Assembly: GCF_035083965.1 (NCBI RefSeq)
Contig: NC_089739.1
Span: forward strand, 7,862,001-7,926,000
Source of the DNA: Branchiostoma lanceolatum
Lineage: Eukaryota; Chordata; Leptocardii; Amphioxiformes; Branchiostomatidae
DNA: 64,000 bases
Direction of reading: 5' to 3'
Shown here: one piece after another, positions 46,634 to 63,154 of the stretch
How positions within the stretch are numbered: position 1 is the first letter of the stretch
How the letters are laid out: every line of letters starts with the position of its first letter
Notes under the pieces: generated by a model
What the model was told of the DNA's origin: nothing
Seen by the model: the letters and a program-made list of their open reading frames with translations, nothing else
Database searches by the model: none
Program-made: the position numbers and the translations under genes

Positions 46634-49440
46634 CTCTTTGCTGCTGAACACAAAGATCATTGGTGTAGGTCAAGCCCCTGTCACACATACCGACCATAGC
46701 CAAACAACCTTCTCCAGAGCATGGTTTTGAGTAAGTCGTGAGCAAGGTCATCTGTTGTAAGGGGTTGGTTGTGAGGTTGCCTACTACACTTGAAAGTTCA
46801 ACTGTGCTGGTAGAAGTCATTCTGAATCTGAACTGTAACTGCCAAGTGAACACACAAAAAATGGACTTAAAAATCAGAGGTTGCCTACTAGTGTTTAAAG
46901 GAAACACAAGCAATATATTAAGGCTTAAAAATTGGATTTTGAAAGTCAATTTATTTAGTCATCTCTATACATGATTAGTTCAAACAACACTATCACAATA
47001 TATAGCGACGTATATGATGCAGAAATATGACGTCCTTTTGATGTGAAAACTCACTGAAAATCATCGCCAGAGTTTTTGTAGGCTCACAAACCTAAGGGAA
47101 TCATCGTACGGCACATTTTTGCATGGTTTTAAAATGCTCAAAGTATGAAGTTATTACAAAAATGTGCTAAACAGTGTTAGTAAATGTCACTACTATAAAG
47201 ATTTCAGTATTTTTTTTGGAGGGGGGGGGGCCCTAATATCGCTTTGGTTGACTTTAAAAGTTGCATACCAGAATGGTCGTCATCAAGACCGTGGCCATTA
47301 AAGGCAAGAAAGAAAGGTGGCTCCATAGAGACCTGGGCAGTGAGCACCATGCTCTGTAGTGTTCCAATACATGACACAGGGTATTATCATCTGTTGTTCC
47401 CTATCTTGTGAGGGTTAGATGTGCTTGTACATTGATGCAGAGGCTTGCTGACAGACCACCAGGTGCCTCTGTCCTGTGGGTTAACACTGTGTAGATTGAG
47501 GAAGGGAAGGTCATGACAGGTGTTTTCCTGTATACAGCACCTTCCAAGAAGGTAGCCATAACCCTCTCCTTGCCACATACCCCTAGCAGAGATACAAATT
47601 TGGTGACAGAAAGATACCTCAGAAGGGAGAAGGTTAATATAATCAAAACTGCTTTTAAAGCATTGGTGATAGGTGTAACCCTAATGAGTGAACATGGAGG
47701 ATGAGGGGAGTATTGATGAGGAATAGAGCATCAAGGAAATCGGAACAAGGAAATTATATTAATGAAGGTTAGATATCCAGGTACAACATACAAAATGATT
47801 CAAACAAGTGGATAGGTTCTCTAAAGAGTCAGACGTTTCAGATAGCATCCGCTGTCTTTCGACCGGTATATATGCTATTACTTGAAATGATTGATACTTT
47901 AGAGAACTTATCAAGTTGCTTGAATCATTTTGTGTTATGAAACAAGGAACTGTTTAGTATGTTATGCTTTAGCTACAATGAAAAGTATGACAAGGTTTTC
48001 GTCTTGTGCCAAATTTATTACTTGTTGGTGGAAATTTATCAGAAACACATATCATTATTTAATATCACATTTACGTCTGGCCAAAGCAAATGACATGCAA
48101 TATTGTAATTGTTTAATTTGAATTCTACTGGTATGTTCAATTGAGAATGAGCATTGCAGTTATGCACTATCTGTGTAACTATGTTGTGATGCACAAATAG
48201 ATGCTTGATATTCGAAATTCTTGTTGTTTTATTGATTATGCATATTTTGTTCATCTGTGGCATTCTGGATACAATTTTGATGTGTATTTGGGGGATGCAC
48301 TACGTGTACATGTACATATGAAAAATAAGTAAAGCAATTACTCATACACTTTACTTTCAGTTGCAGAAAATGAAATGCAAATCATAATAAGGTCCTTCTG
48401 CTTCCTTACCATCACATATCCTTTAAAGAAAAATGCACCTTACTAGTGTTACATACCTTTGCCAAGAAGGGTATGTTTGTGTGTCTGTGTATGTGTGTGT
48501 TTGTGTGTTTATGTCTGTGTGTGTGTATGTTTGTGTGTGTGTGTTTGTGTGTGACTGTGAAAGTCTATCAAAAATGACAGTCAAGACATCAATGTTTAGG
48601 CCACACATCATCACTTTATTAACTGCAAAGGCACGTTATTCAAACAACATCAATAGATGAAAGAAACTGCAGCAGTAAGAAGTTACGTGTAATGCATTGA
48701 GATAAATGCATGTGCGACGGCAAAAAAAGTCATTTCATTATCACTTGAACGATGGGGAAATGGTATGGAGATGTTACGATAAAGATTTACTGTAAAAAAA
48801 TGTCAACAAATGCGTTTGGGTGATATTGGTTGATGTAGCTTGTCACGTGATGCAGTGTTAGCACTTTGGCGTTTGAGATGGCGGCTTCCGGTCTGACTGC
48901 ATCTTTCATAACATCATGTTTTGCCTGAAGATAGAAAAAATACAAAATAAATCGTCTGTAAGTGGTGAAACACACAAGTAGGGCAGTCTCCTGGCTCCCG
49001 GGATTCGCGCCGAACCTGGACCCCAACGCACTAACCACTAGGCTAAACTTGGGTCCGGACGTTACAGTGCCATAAATTTGAATGGAGAGTCAGACCACAG
49101 GGTGTCTGTCCAAGGCAGCTCAGACAAATTTTCAGGTCATTTGGTTTTAACAAGGAGGTTTGATAGAGATTAAAACCTCGTTGGTTTTAATGACAGGGCA
49201 CAGGAGCCTCAGATACACATTTTTGGTCTGAAAATGGCCAAAGAAACCTCCATGAAATACAAAGGCCTATATAAAAACAATGAAGAAAGAAATGTATGTG
49301 GGTATATGCCCACTCTACATCCGTACCAAATTTCAGATTATTTGGCCCACACATGGAAAAGTTGAATCCGTTTGACCAAATGGTAGAAGAAGGAATATTG
49401 GAACAAACAACATATTTCACTCATGCCAATATTTCTTTCG
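46634..49440. other. Intergenic region between convergent SNX19 and the chimeric gene
   Basis: Holds the SNX19 3' UTR, a hairpin at about 47788-47935 (ATGATTCAAACAAGTGG facing CAAGTTGCTTGAATCAT) related to that at 12800-12935, a G-run near 47220, and a GT microsatellite at 48470-48556. A tRNA-like minus-strand stretch lies at about 48975-49055 (TAGCCTAGTGGTTAGTGCG, GGTTCGGCGCGAATCCC). On the minus strand, 48795-48925 could be a terminal exon (see findings). No firm gene. Confidence 0.5.
48470..48556. repeat. (GT)n microsatellite
   Basis: Interrupted GT repeats of about 87 bases following ACCTTTGCCAAGAAGGGTAT. Confidence 0.9.
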
Positions 49441-49444
49441 CATT

Positions 49445-49740
49445 CCGGTGCAATGGCCTAGTTGGTAGAGTGTTCGCCTTGCACACGGTAGGTCGTGAGT
49501 TCGATCCCGGCCGGGTCATACCAAAGACTTTAAAAATGGTACATACTGCTTTCTCTGCTTAGCACTCAGCATTTGGGAAAGAGTATGGAAGTTAAATACA
49601 CATCACTACCAGCGGACCAGCCCCCTGCTGTAGTGACTTGCACAAATGTGTGTGGCCCAAGGGCCATAGAAATGGAGATGGGCGCCACCCCTATGCGTCT
49701 TTTCAAGACGCCCGGGTCACTTTAACTTTAATATGAAGTG
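49445..49740 (+). repeat. tRNA-derived SINE, family 5
   Basis: The head has an A box (TGGCCTAGTTGGTAGAGTG) and a B box (GTGAGTTCGATCCCGGCC) at tRNA spacing, then an unrelated body of about 220 bases. The cloverleaf is imperfect, so a working tRNA gene is unlikely. Confidence 0.75.
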
Positions 49741-49862
49741 AAAAAAGGTTCGGCCTGTGATTAGGATGCAATAAATATAGAAACAAACCCGAGAACACAT
49801 CAGCAGATACATGTATTAGGAAGACACGTACCGATGAAAGAAGGTCGCAACCGTCTCTACTC

Positions 49863-54147
<4,285 letters not shown>

Positions 54148-55170
54148 GGTGCTCTACACTGTCACTCACTGACTTTGCCGAAAAACTTTTTTAAAAAAAG
54201 ATAAGATAAAATTACGTAAAGCAAAGACTTGGATTATTAGCTTTTAGAACCCACCCCACTTATCAAAAAGAGTAGGGGTCCATACAGGTGTGACAAGTAT
54301 CGTGTAAGTGGATCAGGCCGTACTGTGCCACCCAATCACTCAGACTCTGGGTAGGGTCCGTCTACCCTAGCTTTTCTCACGGTTGCCCAGTCCTCGCTGC
54401 CCTGTGCCGCCCATCACTAATCTGACTTGCCCGTCTCTATCCAAACACGCCCCACCCGTCCAGTGATCTTCCCACGGGCCATATTGCCCAGAAAGCCCTC
54501 GATGTCGCGTCGCCGAATGGGTCTTCGAATCAACTGCCCCGTACCCCAATGGTATGACTGTAATATATTGTCCTGTTTTCCTGGTTGTGACACAACTAGA
54601 CACGACACTGCCTCGCCCAGACCCTGGACTCATTGCCCTACTCTTTATTCTGTCTGAGACCCAAGACGCACAGTTCCCGTCCCTCTCCTACCCACCACAC
54701 ATTCCTGTTCTTTTGGAGATTATCTGTACGGCCCTTTTCCTCCCTGCTTTTCCCAATAGGATCTCGTCCCTATCGCCCTACATGTATGTCACCCGGACCC
54801 AGTAGGTCACACCCCGCCCTGCCCACACCGGCGCTCCGCCCGTCCTGGGACGTTCTCCTGAGCAAGAACACTGTCCTGCAACGTTACGCACTGCCCTACA
54901 TCCACGGACACGACACCGCACGAGGCCTGGACACGACACCACACGACTGTGTCACAGCTAGACTCGACGGACACGACGCCGCACGACGGCCGACTCCGAC
55001 GGACACGACACTACACGACTCTGTTGCGCCTGGACCCGACAAACACGACACCGCACGACGCTGTCGCATCTAGACCCGACAGACACGACACCGCACGACT
55101 CTGTCACACCTAGACCCGACGGACACGACACCGCACGACTCTGTCGTGCCCGGGTCCTACCTACACTGCC
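54148..55170. other. Upstream of the chimeric gene; C-rich repeats
   Basis: The first 100 bases are AT-rich and should include the promoter of the chimeric gene. A fragment of repeat family 4 follows at about 54240-54325. From 54360 the plus strand becomes strongly C-rich. A minus-strand open stretch at 54418-54597 may be coding (see findings). Confidence 0.4.
54895..55150. repeat. GC-rich minisatellite
   Basis: About six imperfect units of 35-50 bases built on GACACGACACCGCACGACT and CTAGACCCGACGGACACGAC. All frames are open through it because of the repeat, not because of a gene. Confidence 0.85.
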
Positions 55171-57160
55171 TTGACAAAAGAAACACTTTTGGCGCGGGCA
55201 CCCAGACCCACACCACATCTTGCCATATGGCTACCCAAGCGCGTCGTCGTGATGAAACAAATCTCAAATACAACTTAATTAGAGCAATGGAAACCAATTT
55301 TCAGCGCCAATTAATATAGATACAGGTGTATCAATCACGGCTACAAGGATGGTCGCAGCTAAAATTGATAGAGAGCTGTACTTACTGCGACGAAGATTTT
55401 CGAAGTATGTTCTTACACTCGTGTCGACCTCTTGGTCTTCTCGATCCAGAAATAATGACGTGGCGTAGTCGACTAGAGCGTCAGTCAAACAGTCAGCACA
55501 AACCATTACAAGTCACGTCACAGGGGGTGACAAACTATTCTTACTTCTTTTTCATCGCGTATGTCTTATCTATGAATAACTTGATAACTTTGTATTTTGC
55601 TTCTTCTTAGTACTGCAATTTTGCTACAAGGCTGTACTTGTCTAGCTATGCGTATGTACGTGTAAACGTGTTAGCAATAATCAACACTCCCCTGAAGACG
55701 AACTTTGTAGGCTGTACCAACCGTAATCCTCAATTCACATTTTGTAAAACGTGCGCTGCTTATGAGCTGACGGCACGGGGATTAGATATGAAAACATCGT
55801 ATCTCCCTGATACAGGCACGGATTGCTACATGTAGCTTCGAGTCAAGCTACCAATCTTGAAGAGTAAAGGAAACAAAATCGTCATTAAAAAGTGTCTGTC
55901 TAAAAGTTCCAAAAGACAAATAAATGTACTGACCTTCACAGTTGCTCGTGTCAATGTGCAAGAAAAATAAACCTCATTTTTAATGTTCGCAATAACGGCG
56001 ATTTCGATGGCCTTTTGAATTTTATAAGTGTAATTCTTTTTGCCGTTTAGACTTGTTTATACACGATTTGAACACACGGGTTAACTGTAATTTATTTCAA
56101 TTCAAGCTTTCTTTCTCCTCATTAGCATTATCTTAGAACCCTTGTTTTACCAATGTATTAGTAAATCACTCTCTTAAGATCATATTTAGCTATCTATAAA
56201 TGTTTGATGGCAATAAATTATCTGAATCAGTCAGGACAAGCTTGGTAGACCGACCCCCCCCCCCCCCGACACGCAGTGTTTTCCTTGTCAACATGGACGG
56301 GGAAGATCTATGATAGTACGTTGTGAATGATCTGTAATTTATAATCTTAGACTTTTACCTAGCTTTATTGTTTAGTCAGGACAAGCTTGTTACACCCCCA
56401 CCCCCCCTTGACACGCAGTGTTTCTTTGTCAACATGGATGGCAAGATCTATGATAGTGTGTTGTGAGTGATCTGTGATTTGTAATTTTAGACTTTTCCCT
56501 AGCTTTATTGTTCATCAATGATGATTTTTTGGTAGGAAGGCAAAATCTATGATAGTGTGTTGTGAGTGATCTGTGATCTGTAATTTTAGACTTTTCCCTA
56601 GCTTTATTGTTCATCAATGATGATTTTTTTGGTAGGAAGACAAAATAGGACGAGCACTGATGTAACACCATTATTTTTGAGTGAGTCGGTGGTTGGTTAT
56701 CTCGTATAGAGGACACTGTTGTTAATTGATACATTTGTCAGAGCAGTGTTTCAAAGACGGGTGGGAAAATCTAATAAGCTGACAGTCCTCGAAAAAGGTG
56801 GCACCACCCATGTTACTTTTTAAAAGCACTATTGATGTTGCATTTTTAACAAGGAGTAAGAGAAGGGAATGAGTGAGGGCACTTGGAATCAAAATTGCAA
56901 CTTTAACTCTCAGGTAACAATTGTTTTGAGGCTATATGAAAACGTGCATATGTTTTCAGTATGGCGAATGTTGGCCGGGTAGTGATATAACAATTACAAT
57001 GTTGAGTGAGTTAGTGGTTGTTTATTCCGTATAGAGGACACTGTTGTTGAAAAGGACCCTTGTCAGTGCGGGGTTTCAAAGACAGGTGGGGGAAATTGAT
57101 AATCTGACAGTCCTCGAAAAAAGTGCTATGTGGCGCCACCTATGTTACTTTAATCATTGT
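55171..57160. other. Gene-poor region with local tandem duplications
   Basis: At 56231-56645 a block with a C-run and GACACGCAGTGTTTTCCTTG, GATCTATGATAGT and AGCTTTATTGTTCATCAATG is repeated three to four times. Two similar sentences, GTATAGAGGACACTGTTGTT, occur near 56703 and 57031. A minus-strand open stretch at 55387-55506 ends in a good splice donor (see findings). No recognised gene. Confidence 0.5.
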
Positions 57161-58190
57161 TATCTCCATGAAAAATGGAGATATTGTTTTGGGTGTGTCT
57201 GTCTGTGTGTGTGTGTGTATGTGTGTATGTATGTTTGTGTTTCCGCACCACTCCAGTCAGCATAACTCAAGAACCTCTTGATGGATTACAATGATATTTG
57301 GGATGTGGGCGGGTGTTGTGAAGCCGAAATTTAAGGTCGATTTTGGGCCCCCTGGTATGTGACCTTGGTACTGCAGCAGAATTGCAATTTTTGTATCTTT
57401 TGACCTGGACGTGCTGTGGTCTTGATTTTTGGGTGGCAGATAGCTTGTGATGTAATAAAGAAGTGGTGTAGGTTTGGGCCCCCTAGCAGCTTCCTCTGAA
57501 ACTGCAGGGGCGTTTTTGTGAAAATCTTCTAAGGAGAATAACTGAACAAAGGAACAACGGATTTCCATGATATTTAGTATGCAGGTAGCTTAGATAGAGA
57601 TATACACAATGAAGTGCAAATTATGCTAATTGGGACTTAATTTGCATAGCTAATGAGGAAAATCTATATTTGCAGTGTTTTCCATTATCAGACTCAAATA
57701 CATGTAGCGTATGTAGTTTATGGAAAGTGGGTCATCAGCAGATACCAATTATGCAAATAAATTCCTAATTTGCATAATCAATGCAAAACACCATAATCTC
57801 ATCTAATTGGAAAATTATAGGACTGTCAATATGATACTTAGTAAGCAGGTAGCTTAGACAGAGATATACATAATGAAGTGCAAATTATGCTAATTGTGAC
57901 TTAATTTGCATAGCTAATGAAGAAAATCCATATTTACAGTGTTTTCCATTATCAGACTCAAATACATGTAACATATGTAGTTTATGGAAAGTGGAGCATC
58001 AACAGATACCAATTATGCAAATAAAGTTCCTAATGTGCATAATTAATGCAAAACACGATAATTCATCTAATTGGAAAATTATGGGACTGTCAATATTGCA
58101 ACAGGTAAGTTAGATAAAGGTGTTTATGACCAAGCATATATTATGCAAATGTGTAAGTCATTTGCATGAATAGAATTGTTCATGGAGATA
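57161..58190. repeat. Unclassified 1 kb element with short inverted ends and internal duplication
   Basis: Begins TATCTCCATGAAAAATGGAG, itself a hairpin, followed by a GT microsatellite, and ends TCATGGAGATA. Inside are two tandem units of about 264 bases (57567-57830, 57831-58100), each with several octamer-like ATGCAAAT/ATTTGCAT motifs. No open frame of note. Confidence 0.6.
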
Positions 58191-59004
58191 TGAGGTCGTG
58201 GAACTCTTGTTGATTTTGTATCATCACCTATTTCGCTTACGAAAACGCTGGCCAGGCAATTAAGACAGGGGATGTGTTTTTTGTACGGGGGAGGGGGGAG
58301 CAGAAGAAAAAAGGGGTAGCGCTTATCTTAAGTCTCAGTCGAGAAACAAAAGATGATCTTGCGGCCAAAACTCCTTTCTCACCAATACAGTATGTAGGGA
58401 GGGTGCTGCTTGTATTTTTGAGAGTATGCGTGATTGTTTATTCCGTAGAGTTTTTGTGGGAGACTCTTGATACTATATGAGCGGAGCTCTAGACATACAT
58501 GTAGGTGGGAATAATTGATAATCTAATAGTTCTCTAAACAGGCACAGTTTAAGCTAGTACGGTGGCACCATCTGTGTTATTTCAAGTTGTGAATCATGTA
58601 TCGCCTATCCACATATGGAACACATGACCCTGTCTTTTGTATGAGCGGGGGAGGGTATAGTCAAGATTTTTGATTCAAAAATGCCAAAATAACTTAATTG
58701 ATACAACTTATGGTTATTACTTTATTATGGCCTTTTTATTTCTCATGACAAGTACTAGTGGTTCTGGTCGTACCCTAGGTCATTACAAATAATTCAAGAC
58801 CCAATCTAAGGTTCCATATAGATTATACAAGAAACATATTCCTTTCTTGAACATACATATACATGCTAAATTCAAAGATCTTCTCTTTTGAATTGTAAGA
58901 ATTCTAATTCCTGGTAACAATCACTTTTACTTCAGCTAGCCCAGGCAATATTTATTGACAAAATAGGCAAGCATGTGAGAGCACGTTCAGGCTACTTCTT
59001 CTTC
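58191..59004. other. Intergenic DNA and 3' flank of the first glycosyltransferase gene
   Basis: Minus-strand AATAAA at 58951-58956 lies about 50 bases after the stop of the gene at 59005-60591 and is its probable poly-A signal. Nothing else is recognised. Confidence 0.5.
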
Positions 59005-60591
59005 TCAGTCGTCCTTTGGCATAGCGTTGATGCCGCAAGCGCTAAGGAGGGTTCGGTAGGACTCCTCCCAATACTTTGACTCTATCAGTTCTTTCTTGAA
59101 TTTTGCAGCTTTATCGAACTCTGATTTCACATGCTTCAAAGTGTCTACGATTTTGCCTGCCCACACCTTGGCATTTTCGTTAAGGTCGGAGTCCCGGACA
59201 CTGGTTTCGACGATCCTGTGCCGGTGGTCTGGGGCGATCTTCTTATCTTTGATCAGATCATCTATCAAATTCGCTAGTCCTGATTTGTCGGAGATGAGGA
59301 CGGGGATGCCCGCTGCGATAGCCTCGAGCCCGACCAGTCCGAACGGCTCGGCGCGGGACGGCATTAGGACCAGGTGGGCCTGCTGGATGTCCTCGCTGAT
59401 CTCCTGTTGGGTTCCGTACGGTAGCAGCGTGGGCTTCAGCTTCCCACTCGCCAGGTTGTCCTCCAAGATCTTCTTGCTCTTCTCATAGTCGTCGGTGTCG
59501 ATTCCGCGGGCTAGCCAGACCACATCTGTGATGATCTCCGCCACCTTTCCCATCGCCCGCGCGGCAAGGTCGTGACCCTTCAGCTTCTCCACATCCCTCA
59601 CTCGGCCAACAGACAGCACCGTCAGTTGACCTTCATCGAAGCGTACTTTGGTTCTCGCAAACGTTTGAGATGGCTTTGGAAGGAAACAGTAGTGTATGTC
59701 TGGTTCCTTCCCTTTTTCGAGAAGTCTGTACTTTGTTTTGAAGTGCTGGTAAATCCGTCTTCCCACTGCAAACACGGCATGGACATTCTCGGCCTCCCAC
59801 ACCATAGCTTTACTCTTCTCTGACGCAGCAATGGCCTTCTCGTTTCCCTTGTAATAATCTGTGTCCTCTGGCATCACATGGGTGAAGAGGATAACCTTCG
59901 CACTGGGGTACCGTTGCGCTTGTATGTTCCGCGCTATTTGGCTGGTAATAGCAGAATGGCCAATGATGAAGTCCACCTTTTTTGGAAGATAGGGGTAGTG
60001 AATTGTGTGGTAGAATTCCAGCCATTCCCAGTTTGGCTCTCTCTTGAGACGTTTCGGACGAACAGGCGTGATCAGCTGAACCCCATCTTCGTCGGCGCAT
60101 GCCTGATCGTCTTCCGGAGGGACTTTATACAGAACCGTACAGAAGACGATGGCGTTGGCTTTCCTTAGAAACCGCCCGATCTGCTGGTTGATAGTAGATA
60201 TGCCACCCTTGCTTGTACCATACTCGTCGTTGAGTAGCAGGATTGTAGGGCGCCTTTCAAGATCTAGACCTGTGTAAATCGTTTAAAATATCAATGGAAA
60301 GACTTCAGCAAAAGTGATTCTATTTTTGATAACGTTATGGCTGTTGAACGTTCCCTCTTTAAATTTTCTTGTGATAACTCCTTTCTTTGGATGGTTTTAC
60401 AAATTCCATTGCTCAATAATACAGAAACTATGTTTTCTTTATCATATCATCTTGCCACTTGAATAACATCTCTTCTCCTGTGTAGTATCAAAAGATGCTA
60501 CTTTGTATTTCGTTACACGTTAACGAAGTTGATATTCCTCCACATTAAAAGACCATCTACCTTCCATCGGCTCTTCCCTTGACGAAGCCAT
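59005..60591 (-). CDS. GT4-family glycosyltransferase, copy 1 (complete)
   Basis: 431 residues from two exons: 60561-60591 (MASSREEPME plus one base) and 59005-60269. The retaining GT-B fold is shown by a glycine-rich N-terminal loop (ILLLNDEYGTSKGGISTIN), VGRVRDVEKLKGHDLAARAM at the start of the C-terminal Rossmann domain, and the EX7E donor-sugar signature EPFGLVGLE followed by AIAAGIPVLIS. The family uses nucleotide sugars; acceptor unknown. No signal peptide or membrane segment, so probably cytosolic. A tandem relative lies 2.6 kb upstream. Proteins with the NDEYGTSKGGIS-type loop are, as far as I recall, multiplied in several invertebrates, sometimes fused to death-fold or TIR-like domains; no such fusion is seen here. 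Confidence 0.9.
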
Positions 60592-63154
60592 TTCCAGGTA
60601 CCACTGTTAACTTTGTTCACATGTAGTACTACCTGTGGATGAAGTTGGAAGAAAAAATAGGATATAGATTTACATTCCATTGAATACGAATCTAATACCT
60701 AAAATAAAACTACGCGATTACACATGATGCATATAGTGTAATAGCCCTACCTCTGGGATTTAATACTCCTGGACTTATATTAGGCTAATTGCTATTTCAG
60801 TTGGTCACTTTTGGATATAATGATATACATGTTAACTTTGTATTTGTATATTGACCGACTTAGCTAATAGCAATTTCTTTTGTATATTAGAACGTTATGC
60901 TCTTTGCTATATTTCTAGTTATTAACTCCGGCTTATCTAGTTTAAAAGTTTCACGAACACAGCGGCTCTAGACATATTTACGTCGACATCTCATTGTTGT
61001 TTTTTTGGTCACATTCATGACACTGATCATGATTTACCGTGCAGACCACCATATTTTGTCCAACAACGATAGTACGTGAAAGGTAACAAAGAGCACACGT
61101 CACTTGATACTCAGGTGTAGATTTGGGTTACGCCACCCTAAAGGTTGCTTAGGTGCACCGATAAATGACGGATAAGTAGGGTTTTGCTTCAAACAACCGT
61201 TACAGACTTACTTGGCTGTTTTGTCATTGATAAATCTTACTTTAAGATCAGTTTAATTCACTGGGGTTGTGTCCGCAGTATACCAACTCAACTTACACAA
61301 TCTGTTATTCTGTCACTTCCGCATTGCAAAGGTGACCATTTGCTGTTCTTAAACTGTCCTACGAGGTAGCATTTTGTACTAAAACCTTATGAAAGACAAC
61401 AAAAATGGTCTGTTTATCCGTTGAACGCCAGAATCATTTAATTTGTGTGCAAAGTCGACGTCATGGAAGCATAATAGTGCCTGGGTGTCACGCCACACCT
61501 ATTTATGACTAGTTCTTGAACCCAGTATGAAATGTGTTGGTCGAAAAGTACCACACCTGCCTTTTATACAAACATTCAGACAGGCGGAACCACTTTTATG
61601 TAAGTCAGTACAACTGCATCTCTAAATACACTGAACTCGTTAACAATGTTACCAACTTGAACTGTATGTTAATCTCACCTTTGTTTGACGGGCCAAGAGA
61701 CACCTTTTGAAGTCACGCATGCGTACCTATTTCCTCCTGAGTACTCAAAAAATAAACACCAGTCTCGACTATCCTTCCACGCGTGAAAAATAGTACGAAT
61801 GAAATTTCCCCTTCTTCCTTTTCCTATAACTTCTGGTTGGCTGATAGAGGCGGGGGTACTCAACCTAAACAACACAACGACGGTTGCGTTTTTGAAAGAT
61901 TTCAATGTTGCTTTGATTGCACTTTCACTTTTGTATTTTCCTATGTATAAATACGCCACAGGTGTGCTGCCCTGGGGTCTCTAGGGGCGCTTTATCAGTT
62001 TGTACCCTTGGCCTGCGTTGTGGTGAACTTTGCTCAGACCCACTTTACTAGATGGCGATCCCTGAACGACCTTTGAGCGACCAAATTGGATTTGTGTGAC
62101 CTTTGGTTTTGTAATTGAAATATGATGCACGATTATTATTCAAAACAATTACGTGTAAAACAAAGCATACAAAACTTTGAAGATTCGTTCTTTGTCTATG
62201 AAAGTCGTTGAGCGATACGTCAAATTTTTGGTCGCTCAAGAGTCGCAGCCTCCATTGGAAAGGGTGTTTGTCACCGTGGGCCATGCAATTCGTTATTGTG
62301 TTAAAGGTAAATGCTTCAAAAAGAGGACAAACAAAAATACTGTACTGTTTCACTTGGGTTTGTTTTGTTTTTCTTGTCACCGTAAGCGATTGTACACATA
62401 TTGAGGGTTGTCAAGGGTTTAACTAAAGCACAAACATTTTTTGGCAAATAGACTCAGTCTAAACTCTTGCATGAGTAATACCAGATTTATTCAATGTAGT
62501 CATTATGTTTTAAGATTCTCACCTTCTAGTTGGTGAAGGCAATCATTACAATTTTATTCATTTCATAACTCAACAAAACAGTTTGTTGCCCTTAATGATT
62601 CGTACTAAAAAATGACCAGTGCAACAAACAGTACAGTTTACACAGACCACACGCATTCATAAGCTGTACGCTTTTTTATTTTATGTAAAGTTGCAAATTT
62701 ATGTTAGGTTTGATATATAAAACAAGTTCTAAAATAGCTATCATTTAAGATATCCTAATCTACCAACTGCCACTCCTCCACAACATGTGCCTCTCCATTT
62801 GAACCAGAAAATTACTTCAAAATGGTTATTCAAAGTACAATTAAGGCTAATTATAACTGGGAGCACTTTCAAAGTCATCCACATCCTTGGCAGCAAAGGA
62901 GTCAGAAATATTGCACATAAGCACCAAATCACTTCATAGGATATTATTATAAAATTCTATTTCAAATGGATGCCTAACTTCTGACAATTGTCAACCGAGA
63001 ACAAAGAATTTAGCCGCGAGGTTAACATCTGGATCAAAGTATTAAAATGGTGAGCTTTCGAAAGTACAAATTTGCAAATAGATACCAAAAGACGTTGGTT
63101 GTAGAAGATGGAAAGTTCCCACGGATAAATGCACAGAATAATCTCTTGGGAGGT
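60592..63154. other. Intergenic region between the two glycosyltransferase genes
   Basis: Promoter of copy 1 and 3' flank of copy 2. AT-rich, with weak inverted text near 62065-62090 and 62215-62250 (TTTGAGCGACCAAATT against AATTTTTGGTCGCTCAA) that may be a small element. No convincing coding exon. Confidence 0.4.

Noticed and set aside
48975-49055. Second tRNA-like stretch on the minus strand
   Set aside because: Boxes are only approximate and no closed cloverleaf could be drawn; likely a SINE remnant.
49445-49520. Possible tRNA gene
   Set aside because: A and B boxes are present but anticodon and acceptor stems do not pair well, and a long SINE body follows.
54895-55218. Open frames through the C-rich region
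   Set aside because: A GACACGACACCGCACGAC minisatellite leaves frames open without coding signals.
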